A stretch of DNA of 64,000 bases from Pseudocolwellia sp049933045 (GCF_049933045.1 NZ_CP187926.1:1860001-1924000); one strand, 5' to 3'; positions 43,088 through 51,961 are shown, counted from the first letter of the stretch. Notes: generated by a model not told the origin, from the letters alone. Numbers and translations: made by a program.

Positions 43088-44756
43088 ATGAAAACTAAAA
43101 AAAATGTACTACAGCGTAATGTACTAAAGCGTTTTGTAAAGACTAGCGCTTTATTGATCTGTACAACAATCACATTAAGTACTTTAACCGCATGTAACTT
43201 TGCCGGTAACTATGCCGATAATAATGCCAGTAAGCCAATGAATGAAACTACCGTAGAAAAAAAAGGCTATAACTCCGCAAGCCGTAAACAAAACAGGGAA
43301 ACCTAATGTTATTTGGGTTGTACTAGAAGATATTAGCTTGGATCTTGGCGCCTATGGCCACCCATTAGTTAAAACCCCTAATTTAGACAAAATAGCTAAA
43401 GAAGGCATGCGATTTAATAATGCCTTTGCCACCTCGTCTGTTTGTTCTACCACACGTTCAGCATTTTTTACTGGCATGCACCCTACTTCGATAGGTGCTC
43501 ATCATCACCGTAGTCATTTAACCGATAACTATCAATTACCAGAGCAGGTAAAAATGTTGTCCGAATATACGCGCGAAGCGGGATATTTCAATTTATTGAT
43601 GGGGCCTAAACAAAAAACTGATTTTAATTTTGCTACTCGTGTAGAGCCCTTTGATGCAATGGATGGTGAAATACAATATTCAGGCGGTGCTTATACCCAT
43701 GGCCCTGTTAAAGAAAGTATTTTAAATAAACCCGCTTGGCAAAAATATTTAAAACAGGGACAAGGTAAACCGTTTTTTGCACAAATTAATTACAGCGAAA
43801 CACACCGTACTTTTATTAACGATGTTGAAGACCCAATAGATGCATCATTAGTTAAGCCACCAAGTTATTACCCTGACCACGATATAGTAAAACGTGATTG
43901 GGCGCTTTATCTTGAAACAGTTCAACATGTTGATAAAAAAATAGGCGTCCTTTTCAACGAACTTGAACAAGCAGGAGCGTTAGAGAATACCATAGTATTT
44001 ATATTTGGTGATCACGGTCGCGCAATGCTAAGAGATAAACAATGGCTATACGATGGTGGTATTCAAGTACCATTAATTGCTTGGGGTAAAGGCATTGAAG
44101 CCAACACAGTAAATAATGACTTAGTCAGTTTAATTGACTTAGCGCCAACCAGCTTGTCTTTAATTGGCGAACCTGTTCCAGCCTATATGGAAGGCAAAGT
44201 AATTTTAGGTAAAGATAAAATTATCAGAGAATACATATATGCCCAACGAGACCGCTGTGATGAAACAGATGACCGTATAAGAGCCGTTCGAGATCACCAA
44301 TTTAAGTACATCAAAAATTTCAAGCCTGAACAGCCGTATACGCAATTTAATGCCTATAAAAAGCTTAACTACCCTGTATTGACCTTAATGCAGAAAATGC
44401 ACGACGCAGGTGAGCTATCGCCAATGCAAGATCAGTTTTTTGCTAAAACACGCCCTATTGAAGAGCTTTACGATATTAAAAACGATCCTGAAGAAACGAC
44501 TAACTTAGCTGCAAATCCTAAATACCATTCAAACTTACTTCGAATGAGAGCCGAGCTTGAGAGATGGCAATTAGAAACTAAAGATCTAGGTATGATAGAT
44601 GAAGATCCTAAAGTAATCGCTTATTGGGACGAATTTTTTGAAAAACACTACACAACACAAATGGCACTTCGTGGCTTATCAACTGACATCAGTAACGAAG
44701 ATTATTTAATTTGGTGGGATAACTACCTTACTTCACTTGAAGTAGCTAAAAATTAG
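43088..44756 (+). pseudogene. Sulfatase lipoprotein, frameshifted in an A8 run
   Basis: The first frame starts with AAGGAAG before the ATG, encodes a lipoprotein signal (STLTAC, Cys36) and stops at 43306. The sulfatase proper continues in the next frame: AAA CCT AAT GTT ATT TGG gives KPNVIWVVLEDIS, which overlaps the end of the first frame. Removing one A from the eight-A run near 43262-43269 would join the two into one protein of about 555 residues (VEKKAITPQAV then KTGKPNVIW). The second frame has the sulfatase features LGAYGHP, SVCSTTRSAFFTGMHPTSIGAHHHRS, FGDHGRAMLRDKQWLYDGGIQVPL. The formylglycine core C-S-T-T-R lacks the usual Pro/Ala. It could be a recent pseudogene, a slippage-controlled gene or a sequencing error; the downstream frame is fully intact, which favours the last two. 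Confidence 0.88.
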
Positions 44757-44810
44757 TTCTTAACTTATTTCTGACATTTTTTTACTTAGATAAAGGCTAT
44801 AAATGCAAAA

Positions 44811-44846
44811 AACCCGCTAACTCTTACGAATTAGCGGGCTTCTCTT
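44811..44846 (+). terminator. Terminator after the broken sulfatase; also duplicate of the tRNA-Ser terminator
   Basis: CCCGCTAA (44813-44820) pairs with TTAGCGGG (44831-44838), followed by CTTCTCTT. Its sequence, including the CTCTT-ACGAA loop, is nearly that of the terminator at 44983-45020, indicating duplication. Confidence 0.75.
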
Positions 44847-44907
44847 AATGTTTCGGTTAACTTCAAGGATGAAGTTATGTGGTTTTACAGGGATGTAATA
44901 AAAACCT

Positions 44908-44956
44908 GGAGATAGAGATTTGAACTCTACTCGAAGGATTAGCGCTACAAACCCTT
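44908..44956 (-). pseudogene. Decayed 3' half of a tRNA-Ser
   Basis: On the minus strand it reads GGGTTTGTAG, a long variable-arm-like stretch, GAGTTCAAATCTC (T arm) and TATCTCC, matching the 3' half of the intact tRNA-Ser at 45028-45118. The 5' half and anticodon are missing and the acceptor end is altered. Confidence 0.7.
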
Positions 44957-44982
44957 TTTATAAAACTAAACACTGAGATAGC

Positions 44983-45020
44983 AAAAAGCCCGTTAACTCT
45001 TTCGAATTAACGGGCTTTTC
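44983..45020 (-). terminator. Rho-independent terminator of tRNA-Ser
   Basis: On the minus strand AAGCCCGTTAA pairs with TTAACGGGCTT and is followed by TTT-rich sequence, eight bases after the tRNA CCA end. Confidence 0.85.
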
Positions 45021-45027
45021 TATAATG

Positions 45028-45118
45028 TGGCGGTGAGATAGAGATTTGAACTCTAGAAGGGCTACAAACCCTTGCCGGTTTTCAAGACCGGTGCTTTCGA
45101 CCACTCAGCCATCTCACC
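45028..45118 (-). tRNA. tRNA-Ser(UGA)
   Basis: Read on the minus strand: acceptor GGTGAGA pairs with TCTCACC, followed by discriminator G and an encoded CCA. The D arm TGGCTGAGTGGTCGAAAGC, anticodon loop CTTGAAA (anticodon UGA) with stem CCGGT/ACCGG, long class II variable arm and T loop GTTCAAATC are all in place. Total 91 nt with CCA. It marks the border between the polysaccharide locus and housekeeping genes. Confidence 0.97.
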
Positions 45119-45181
45119 TGAATGTAATAAAGCAACTAATTGCCTTAAGACGAGCCGAATATTAAAGTGTAGGAAATTACT

Positions 45182-45200
45182 TGTAAAGTATTAATTTACA
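45182..45200. promoter_or_regulatory. 19-bp palindrome upstream of tag
   Basis: TGTAAA and TTTACA flank a 7-nt AT-rich spacer, 66 bases before the tag start. Its role is unknown. Confidence 0.3.
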
Positions 45201-45265
45201 TTAAGTGTTTGTTTGCTGAGTAATTAATCAGTTTGCTTTCTATTTATACCGCAAAAGAGAAATCC

Positions 45266-45862
45266 ATGCCTAAAAATGTAAAATGTCGTTGCCCTTGGCT
45301 AGATACAACGAAACCTGATTACGTAAAATATCACGATGAAGAATGGGGAGTTCCTGTTCATGATGATCAAAAGTTATTTGAATACCTTACTTTAGAGTCT
45401 GCGCAAGCAGGATTAAGTTGGTACACAATTCTTAAAAGACGAGAGAGTTATAAAGAAGCGTTTAACCAATTCAATATTAAAGAAGTCGCACAGTTTACTA
45501 CTGATAAAGTGAATGAGCTTTTAGCTAATGATAAAATTATTCGTCATAGAGGTAAAATTGAAGCCACTATTAATAATGCAAAGTGCTTTATGTTAATACA
45601 AAAAGAGTTTGATTCGTTTAGTCATTATTTATGGGGGTTTGTGAATAATGAAACTGTAGTGAATAGCTGGAGCAAGAAAGAAGATTATCCAGCTACTTCT
45701 CCCCTATCAGATTTATTAAGTAAAGATTTAAAGAAGCGTGGATTTAAATTTTTAGGTTCTACAACATGTTATGCATTTATTCAGGCTTGCGGTTTAGTAA
45801 ATGACCACAGTATTGATTGTTACAAACGTTCACAAATTATTAATGAATATCAGCAAGGTTAA
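45266..45862 (+). CDS. tag: DNA-3-methyladenine glycosylase I
   Basis: Base-excision repair enzyme that removes 3-methyladenine; helix-hairpin-helix superfamily, zinc-containing, cytoplasmic, about 198 residues. The N-terminus CRCPWLDTTKPDYVKYHDEEWGVP is diagnostic of Tag (Cys zinc ligand, then the YHDEEWG block). FEYLTLESAQAGLSWYTILKRRE contains the catalytic-pocket Glu and Trp. The C-terminal GSTTCYAFIQACGLVNDH supplies the remaining zinc-binding His/Cys. The ATG at 45266 is used because AGAGAAA lies before it; a TTG at 45233 would add an odd 11-residue extension. Confidence 0.95.
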   Translation: MPKNVKCRCPWLDTTKPDYVKYHDEEWGVPVHDDQKLFEYLTLESAQAGLSWYTILKRRESYKEAFNQFNIKEVAQFTTDKVNELLANDKIIRHRGKIEATINNAKCFMLIQKEFDSFSHYLWGFVNNETVVNSWSKKEDYPATSPLSDLLSKDLKKRGFKFLGSTTCYAFIQACGLVNDHSIDCYKRSQIINEYQQG

Positions 45863-45994
45863 CCATAGCAATTTAAAAAAACCCGTGCCATAATATGTCA
45901 CAATGGTTTATCGAAGATTTGTAGTAATAAATACTTGAACTTCATTAGAATGACCATATCTAAGAAGTATAACTACGTTTTTTAAGGAATTAGT

Positions 45995-46660
45995 ATGCAA
46001 TCAAATATTAGTTTAAATGCAAGCAAAAGCTCTGCAATTGAGATTAATAAAGTATTAAAAAATACTTATATGTTGTTATCAATGACATTAGCCTTTAGTG
46101 CTGTTACTGCTAGTGTATCAATGGCCATGGGATTATCTCATATGGTTGCATTGGTAATGACATTAGGCGCTTTCGGTTTATTATTTGTTGTTAACAAAAA
46201 AGCTGACCAAGCAAGCGGTATCTACTGGATTTTCGCTTTCACTGGCTTAATGGGAGCTTCTTTAGGACCAATGTTAAACTATTATGCAGCTATGCCTAAT
46301 GGTGGTTCTTTAATTTTCCAAGCACTTGGTGGAACAGCATTAATCTTTTTCGCTTTATCTGGTTATGCATTAACAAGTAAGAAAGACTTCTCATTTATGG
46401 GTGGCTTTTTGATGGTTGGTCTTATCGTGGCAGTTGTTGCTATGGTTGCTAACATCTTTTTCCAAATCCCTGCTTTATCTTTAGCAATAAGTGCTGCAGT
46501 TATTATGATTATGTCTGGCTTAATCTTATATGATACAAGCCGTATTATTCATGGTGGTGAAACTAACTACATTAGAGCTACAGTATCTTTGTACTTAAAT
46601 ATTTATAATATTTTTGTTCACTTACTTAGTCTTTTAGGTGTTTTTGGTAGCGACGATTAA
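45995..46660 (+). CDS. yccA: Bax inhibitor-1/YccA family membrane protein
   Basis: Inner-membrane protein of 221 residues with seven hydrophobic segments, of the BI-1/YccA/UPF0005 family. In E. coli YccA is a substrate and modulator of the FtsH protease. The family's C-terminal block LILYDTSRIIHGGETNYIRATVSLYLNIYNIFVHLLSLLG is complete. TTAAGGAATTAGT before the ATG supports the start. It is followed by a strong terminator, so it is transcribed separately from the tus genes. Confidence 0.93.
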   Translation: MQSNISLNASKSSAIEINKVLKNTYMLLSMTLAFSAVTASVSMAMGLSHMVALVMTLGAFGLLFVVNKKADQASGIYWIFAFTGLMGASLGPMLNYYAAMPNGGSLIFQALGGTALIFFALSGYALTSKKDFSFMGGFLMVGLIVAVVAMVANIFFQIPALSLAISAAVIMIMSGLILYDTSRIIHGGETNYIRATVSLYLNIYNIFVHLLSLLGVFGSDD

Positions 46661-46695
46661 TAATCATTAATTTAATATGATTATCAGTTTATAAT

Positions 46696-46722
46696 GAAAG
46701 CCTCGCAATGCGAGGCTTTTTT
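46696..46722 (+). terminator. Rho-independent terminator after yccA
   Basis: AAGCCTCGC pairs with GCGAGGCTT across a 3-4 nt loop and runs into eight T residues. Confidence 0.95.
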
Positions 46723-46764
46723 TTACGTTATTATTTAGTTTACTTTTAAGTTTTGGAAATATTT

Positions 46765-47154
46765 GTGCGATCATTATCCGTTGTTATTACTACACCACCC
46801 TCTAGCTATTTAACCATTACAGCTATTGATTACATTAATTGTGCAATTGACGCAGGGATTGATGTAGTTGGTGTATTCTTTTATCAAGATGGCGTGTTAA
46901 ACGCGAGTGCAAACATTTCTATCCCTAACGATGAATATCAAACACATAAAAAATGGCAAACACTCAATGAGAAACATGCTATTAATTTACATGTTTGTAT
47001 TACTGCATGTGAAAAAAGAGGCCTAAGTGATGATTTAGCTAGTGAGCCAAATGGTCAAATAAGTCTAAGTAATATTAGCCAATACTTCACCGTTTCAGGC
47101 TTAGGCGAATTGGTAGAGTTAACAGCAAGAGCTGATAAAGTGGTGCAATTTTAA
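46765..47154 (+). CDS. tusD: Sulfurtransferase subunit TusD
   Basis: DsrE-like subunit of the TusBCD complex, which relays sulfur from TusA to TusE for the 2-thiouridine of tRNA wobble positions; about 129 residues. The active Cys is in HVCITACEKRGL. The N-terminal strand SVVITTPPSS matches TusD. The GTG start at 46765 is chosen, with GGAAAT seven bases before; a TTG at 46753 would include that motif in the coding region. The stop overlaps the tusC start by one base (TAATG). Confidence 0.93.
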   Translation: MRSLSVVITTPPSSYLTITAIDYINCAIDAGIDVVGVFFYQDGVLNASANISIPNDEYQTHKKWQTLNEKHAINLHVCITACEKRGLSDDLASEPNGQISLSNISQYFTVSGLGELVELTARADKVVQF

Positions 47155-47519
47155 TGTTAGATTCAAGTAAAAAAATAGCTATTTTAAATGCTTCATCAAC
47201 CATTAATGAAGCGAGTAAAGAAGCATTAGACGCGGCGTTAATTTATGGTTCGTACGAACAAGCAACGTCTTTATTCTTTCAAGGTGAAGGTGTTCGACAG
47301 TTACTCAATAATCAGAATGTAGAAATGGTTAGCATAAAAGATTATTTAAAAACGATGGCCGCATTAGAGTTTTACGATATTGAAAATATATATGCCTGCA
47401 AAGCCTCACTTACTGAACGAGGTTTACGCGAAGAGTTTCATCTAGATAATGTTCAAGCATTAAATCCTGACGATTTTTCAGAAGCATTACATCAACATCA
47501 AGTTATTTTGAGATTCTAA
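47154..47519 (+). CDS. tusC: Sulfurtransferase subunit TusC
   Basis: Second DsrE/F-like subunit of TusBCD, 121 residues, with ALDAALIYGSYEQATSLFFQGEGVRQLLNNQ as the family core. It is translationally coupled to tusD through a one-base overlap and lies 25 bp before tusB. No catalytic Cys is required in this subunit. Confidence 0.92.
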   Translation: MLDSSKKIAILNASSTINEASKEALDAALIYGSYEQATSLFFQGEGVRQLLNNQNVEMVSIKDYLKTMAALEFYDIENIYACKASLTERGLREEFHLDNVQALNPDDFSEALHQHQVILRF

Positions 47520-47544
47520 TACTTAAAGGTTTTAATATTTATAT

Positions 47545-47841
47545 ATGACTATTTTACATATACAAAGAACGTCTGCTTTCTATAAAAATGATTTCGCTCA
47601 ATGTGTTGCTACTGTTCAATCTAATGATGCTTTGGTGCTTATTGATGATGGTTGCTACAATGTGACTCATTCATTGTTTAATACACTTAAGAGCCTACAT
47701 GCTGATGTTAAGGTATTTCACATTCAAGAACACGCTCAAGCTAGAGCAATTAAAATAATAAATTCACAATCACAGCCAATCGCTATGGCGCAATTGGTTG
47801 AATTAACCTTTGAATATGATTCAACGATAACGTGGCAGTAA
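47545..47841 (+). CDS. tusB: Sulfurtransferase subunit TusB
   Basis: Third subunit of the TusBCD heterohexamer, 98 residues, DsrH-like: NDALVLIDDGCYNV is the characteristic central strand. Its stop codon lies two bases before the preferred tusE start, which keeps the four genes in one operon. Confidence 0.9.
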   Translation: MTILHIQRTSAFYKNDFAQCVATVQSNDALVLIDDGCYNVTHSLFNTLKSLHADVKVFHIQEHAQARAIKIINSQSQPIAMAQLVELTFEYDSTITWQ

Positions 47842-47843
47842 AA

Positions 47844-48182
47844 ATGACAACAGCATTAGAATATAACGGAACGGTTATTCCTACAGACAAGCATGGATAC
47901 TTAATTGATTTTACATTGTGGTCTGAAAAAATAGCGCCACTTTTGGCTCAATCTGACAATATGGAATTAACAGAAGCTCATTGGGAGATAGTTCGGTTTG
48001 TGCGTGAGTTTTACTTAACTTACAACACTTCTCCTGCGATCAGAGCGCTAACAAAAGCCTTAAAAACTAAGTTTGGTGAAGATAAAGCCAGTAGCCGATA
48101 CTTGTTTAGATTGTTTCCAGATGGACCAGCAAAGCAAGCAACAAAATATGCGGGCTTACCTAAACCTGCTCGTTGTTTATAA
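47844..48182 (+). CDS. tusE: Sulfur carrier TusE (DsrC family)
   Basis: Accepts persulfide sulfur from TusD and passes it to MnmA for tRNA thiolation; about 112 residues. The DsrC fold is shown by DKHGYLIDFTLWSEKIAPLLA and EAHWEIVRFVREFY. The functional Cys is the penultimate residue in GLPKPARCL. The ATG at 47844 is preferred over a GTG at 47832, which overlaps the tusB end. Last gene of tusDCBE. Confidence 0.94.
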   Translation: MTTALEYNGTVIPTDKHGYLIDFTLWSEKIAPLLAQSDNMELTEAHWEIVRFVREFYLTYNTSPAIRALTKALKTKFGEDKASSRYLFRLFPDGPAKQATKYAGLPKPARCL

Positions 48183-48419
48183 CGAACAAATTATTGTTGA
48201 TAATCAATCTGATTATAAGTTAAGTGGTGTAACAAGCTTTAATAAAAAAGATAAATACAGAATGGTGTTACCAGCCAAGTGATTAGATGAGAAAAGCTGT
48301 TTGGCGTGAGGCATTGCAGCTTAGAAACTAAGCTTATCGCTGAAGGGCTAAGTAGCTAATCACTAAAAATGAGGTTAGCATTTTAGTTATCTACTCAACT
48401 GAATAAGCTTTAAAAAAAA

Positions 48420-48626
48420 CTATACGCTTATATTTACAGTCCCACCTAACGTGCTAGAACTCGACGACTGTTGAGGTGCGACAACATTGGCAGATTGAAT
48501 TAATTGTAGAGCCATTTTTCCTTCTAACTCCATCTGATTTTTAGCTACTCCCATGGTTTTCAAACCTTGAGCCGTTTCCGTTTGTAAAAACAACGAGCTA
48601 TTTGATGTGTTCATTGTGATCGACAT
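48420..48626 (-). CDS. Small YjfB-like protein (putative motility family)
   Basis: A 68-residue Gln/Ser-rich protein. The pattern QTETAQGLKTMGVAKNQMELEGKMALQLIQSA resembles the YjfB-like 'putative motility protein' family of short helical proteins. No signal peptide or membrane segment. It stands alone between tusE and the long GAPDH gene, convergent with tusE. Function unknown; the family link is moderate. Confidence 0.65.
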   Translation of the reverse strand: MSITMNTSNSSLFLQTETAQGLKTMGVAKNQMELEGKMALQLIQSANVVAPQQSSSSSTLGGTVNISV

Positions 48627-48705
48627 AATGTAAGTCCTAAACGTATTCAGTTATCTAAACTCAGATCGAGTTATAACTATAGACTGTATTTGTAGAAGAT
48701 GCATA

Positions 48706-48740
48706 AAAAAAGCAGCGTATCTTGCGATAAACTGCTTTTA
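48706..48740 (-). terminator. Rho-independent terminator after long GAPDH gene
   Basis: On the minus strand AAAAGCAG pairs with CTGCTTTT across about 14 nt and continues into a T run. Confidence 0.8.
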
Positions 48741-48782
48741 ATTATTATCTAACCAAATTCAGCTAAATATTAATTAGAGTCT

Positions 48783-50231
48783 TTACACCTTAGGCAATGT
48801 CGGTATTTCAATACCCGCCATTTCAAGCATCACTCTAACAACCTGACAGCTGTAACCAAACTCGTTATCGTACCAAACGTATAACACAGCTCTATCGCCA
48901 TCAACAATTGTTGCTTGTGAATCAACAACACCTGCGTAACGTGAGCCTACTAAGTCGGTAGATACAATTTCAGTTGAAGCCGTGTAATCAACTTGGTTTT
49001 GTAATTCTGAGTTTAATGAAATTTGTCTTAAATAATCATTCAAGTCAGATTTAGTGGTGCTTTCTTTTAGATTTAAATTCATTATCGCCATAGACACGTT
49101 TGGCGTTGGAACTCTTATTGCGTTACCTGTTAACAAACCAGCTAGCTCAGGTAATGCTTTAGCGACAGCTTTAGCAGCGCCTGTTGTACTAATAACCATA
49201 TTTAATGGAGCACTACGACCACGGCGAGGCGCTGGATGATAGTTATCAATTAGGTTTTGATCATTAGTATATGAATGCACAGTTTCAACATGACCATTTT
49301 TAATGCCAAACTTATCGTTAAGGGCTTTAAGTACTGGTGTAATAGCATTTGTTGTACAACTAGCCGCTGAAACAATAGTGTCTTCAGGTAAAATCATTTT
49401 GTGATTAACACCATAAACCACGTTTTTAATATCGCCTTTGGCAGGAGCTGTTAATAAAACCTTACTAACCCCTTTAGATTTAAGGTGTTGACCTAAACCT
49501 TCTTCATCACTCCAAATCCCCGTATTATCAACAACTAAAGCATTATTAATACCATAAGAAGTGTAGTCGATATCTGAAGGAGATTTAGCGTAAATAACTT
49601 GAATAAAAGCACCGTTAGCTTTAATTACATTGTTTTCTTTATCTATAGTAATGCTGCCGTTAAATGCACCATGTACAGAATCTCTACGTAACAAACTTGC
49701 GCGTTTTTCAAGGTCGTCTGATTTACCTGGACGTATAACAATAGCCTTAAGGCTTAATGCACTGCTTGGCCCTGTTCTTTCAATAAGTAAACGTGCTAAC
49801 AAGCGACCAATTCGACCAAAACCATATAAAACAACGTCTTGAGCTTTAGCAGCTGGAGCATTATTACATATAGTATTTAATTCTTGGTTTAAGAACTCTT
49901 CTATACTTAAGCCGTTTGCTTCACCTTTAAATAAATAACGGTAAGCTAATTTACCTACATCAATACGTGCAGCTGAAAGTGGGAGCTTGTTTAATGCTTC
50001 AATAAACGGATAACTTTCTCTAAGTCTTAATTTAGTTTCTTCGTGAAGTGCAACTGATTTATGAGCTTTAATAATATCGATAGCTGATGCATTAACTAAA
50101 GGACGACCATGGATAGATATTTCAATGCCTTTATTTCTAAACAATTGACCGATAATAGGCTGCATATTTTCGGCTAAAGTTTGTCGTTCTTGCCAACTAT
50201 TCTGATATTCTATTTCAAGATTGCTTGTCAT
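48783..50231 (-). CDS. Glyceraldehyde-3-phosphate dehydrogenase, long form
   Basis: NAD(P)-dependent GAPDH of 482 residues, about 150 longer than gapA because of an N-terminal helical extension (residues 1-125) found in the long GAPDH group of marine gammaproteobacteria. The Rossmann motif VVLYGFGRIGRLLARL starts near residue 128. The catalytic Cys is in SAASCTTNAI and the His in VHSYTNDQNL. RGRSAPLNMVISTTGAAKAV and WYDNEFGYSCQVVRV complete the catalytic domain. TAAAAAGG lies before the ATG. The long form may serve gluconeogenesis or another redox cofactor, which is inference. No clear HexR site was found upstream. Confidence 0.92.
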   Translation of the reverse strand: MTSNLEIEYQNSWQERQTLAENMQPIIGQLFRNKGIEISIHGRPLVNASAIDIIKAHKSVALHEETKLRLRESYPFIEALNKLPLSAARIDVGKLAYRYLFKGEANGLSIEEFLNQELNTICNNAPAAKAQDVVLYGFGRIGRLLARLLIERTGPSSALSLKAIVIRPGKSDDLEKRASLLRRDSVHGAFNGSITIDKENNVIKANGAFIQVIYAKSPSDIDYTSYGINNALVVDNTGIWSDEEGLGQHLKSKGVSKVLLTAPAKGDIKNVVYGVNHKMILPEDTIVSAASCTTNAITPVLKALNDKFGIKNGHVETVHSYTNDQNLIDNYHPAPRRGRSAPLNMVISTTGAAKAVAKALPELAGLLTGNAIRVPTPNVSMAIMNLNLKESTTKSDLNDYLRQISLNSELQNQVDYTASTEIVSTDLVGSRYAGVVDSQATIVDGDRAVLYVWYDNEFGYSCQVVRVMLEMAGIEIPTLPKV

Positions 50232-50387
50232 TTTTAAACCTTTTTTATTTCTGTTGAATGCACTATAGGCTATGATTAGTTACTAACTAATTGATATAAG
50301 AAAACTCATATATATTGTAAGTGATTATAAAAACTTTCACCATAGGTTACATATAATAACTTTCATAAATATGAAAACATTTGAAAT

Positions 50388-51197
50388 ATGCCTAAAAATC
50401 TTTTTGTAGCTATACCTTCTTTATTAAGTTTGGCTCTACTCATCAGTGCTTGTGATAAAGCGCCTAGCTTTGCTGATCTGTGTAGTGACAATCCACAAAT
50501 ATGTAATGAATTCAAAGAAGACTCGTGGTGTAAAAAAGAAAGAATTGAAGTAGGCTTTGCTAATTTGGCGCACCAAGCGAATGCTGGTGACATTGAAAAA
50601 TTTAATCAATTAATAGGCTATGAAAATTACGCGCAGTGTATGAACCATGCGTCTAAAATTGAGCATATAAAGTTTAAAGAAAAACAGACAATGCGCATAA
50701 CAAATGTTGTTAAAGCGAAGCAGAAAATAAAAGACATATCAAAAGCTACAGAAAACTCAAAACACCCTAGCCTGTTGTATTATCATTGGAGCCGATATTT
50801 AAATAAAGATGCCTTACAAACATTTCTAGATTTAGAAAGCACCAATAAATTAGAAACACCTGATTTACAGTTTAACTTAGCAACCTATTATGCTAAACGT
50901 GATCAAAGTAAAACCTTAAAGCTGTTGTATCATTCATTAGAGCTTAGTAAGAAAGACGACGTTATTAATACAGAAATATTTAAATCTATTGCGACTATAT
51001 TTGCAGATAAAAAGAAATACACTCAAGTTTATATATGGTCTCAGATTTTAGCGACACACTCACCTGAAGATGAATCCATTAAACACGTAAATTTACAATC
51101 TTATGCGCAAACATTTAATTTAGATCAAGAGTTTTTAGATACGATCGCACTTAAAACTCTTGATAGCATTGTAAACGGACAATTCAAAACACCTTAG
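50388..51197 (+). CDS. DUF2989-like lipoprotein
   Basis: Lipoprotein of 269 residues with the lipobox LLISAC (Cys about 22). The Cys-spaced block CSDNPQICNEFKEDSWCKKER after it matches my recollection of the DUF2989 family of Vibrio and Shewanella. The C-terminal two-thirds is helical and looks like degenerate TPR-type repeats (LQFNLATYYAKRDQSKTLKLLYHSLELSKK). Function unknown. Transcribed divergently from the long GAPDH gene and convergent with msrB. Confidence 0.72.
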   Translation: MPKNLFVAIPSLLSLALLISACDKAPSFADLCSDNPQICNEFKEDSWCKKERIEVGFANLAHQANAGDIEKFNQLIGYENYAQCMNHASKIEHIKFKEKQTMRITNVVKAKQKIKDISKATENSKHPSLLYYHWSRYLNKDALQTFLDLESTNKLETPDLQFNLATYYAKRDQSKTLKLLYHSLELSKKDDVINTEIFKSIATIFADKKKYTQVYIWSQILATHSPEDESIKHVNLQSYAQTFNLDQEFLDTIALKTLDSIVNGQFKTP

Positions 51198-51294
51198 TAC
51201 TTAACCTAAACACTGATTAACAATGTTTAGGCTTGATTTGTTTGTTTTGTCTTGTTTTAGTAAATTAATTACAAAGTTGATAATTGAACTGTCT

Positions 51295-51681
51295 TTACTC
51301 TTTATTTTTAAACGATAAACTTAAAGAGTTTACACAGTACCTTTTACCCGTTGGTTTAGGTCCATCATCAAATACATGCCCTAAATGTGAATCGCAAGCT
51401 TCACAAACAATTTCTGTCCGCTGCATCCCATGAGAAGTATCAACATTATATTTCACTTTCTCGGCAACCGACTCATAAAAGCTTGGCCAACCACATCCTG
51501 CATTAAATTTATGTTCAGATGAAAATAAAGGCACGTCACAGCATGCGCATAAGTATGTGCCTTCTAACCAATGATCATTATATATACCTGTAAATGGTCT
51601 CTCTGTAGCAGCCAGCCTGCACACTTTAAAAGCTTCATCGCTTAATTTGTCTTTATATATATCATCGTTCATTTGAAACAC
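51295..51681 (-). CDS. msrB: Peptide-methionine (R)-S-oxide reductase
   Basis: Repairs methionine R-sulfoxide in proteins using thioredoxin; 128 residues, a single-domain MsrB. The zinc site is formed by the CACC and CEAC pairs, the substrate block is FNAGCGWPSFYES, and the catalytic Cys is in RYCVNSLSL. AAAAGGTG before the ATG supports the start. Cytoplasmic, no signal peptide. Confidence 0.96.
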   Translation of the reverse strand: MFQMNDDIYKDKLSDEAFKVCRLAATERPFTGIYNDHWLEGTYLCACCDVPLFSSEHKFNAGCGWPSFYESVAEKVKYNVDTSHGMQRTEIVCEACDSHLGHVFDDGPKPTGKRYCVNSLSLSFKNKE

Positions 51682-51802
51682 CTTTTATTAACGAATAGGG
51701 GTACTCTAAAATCACTATAGCAAAAAGCCGAGTTCATTTTCTATATGGGCCACATTATAGTGAATCACTTTCTATTGAGCCAAAGCAATTAAAACACCCT
51801 AA

Positions 51803-51819
51803 TGTAAATACACATTACA
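51803..51819. promoter_or_regulatory. Second, weaker palindrome upstream of gapA
   Basis: TGTAA and TTACA flank seven bases. It resembles the HexR site at 51923 but has a longer spacer, so its assignment is uncertain. Confidence 0.35.
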
Positions 51820-51922
51820 AACATACGAAAAACCAGATGTAAATAGCTATTCTGTAACATATAAAATATAACAACTTTTATTGGATATAATGTAAGTTTA
51901 ACTTGAATTATTTTCAGAATGG

Positions 51923-51937
51923 TGTAATTTTACTACA
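51923..51937. promoter_or_regulatory. Probable HexR operator upstream of gapA
   Basis: TGTAATTTTACTACA agrees with the HexR consensus (TGTART-N3-YTACA) known from Shewanella and other gammaproteobacteria. It lies 25 bases before the gapA start codon. HexR, encoded at 60864, is released by 2-keto-3-deoxy-6-phosphogluconate. Confidence 0.75.
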
Positions 51938-51961
51938 TTATTTATATTTAGGATTTTTACT

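Noticed and set aside
43338..44756. Annotating the second sulfatase frame as a separate gene starting at TTG 43338
   Set aside because: The frame is open well upstream and encodes the essential N-terminal sulfatase strand KPNVIWVVLEDIS before that TTG; a start there would remove metal ligands. It is one gene with a frameshift.
48073..48282. 69-codon open frame running out of the end of tusE
   Set aside because: Its first half is the tusE gene in another frame, and the rest has no recognisable features.
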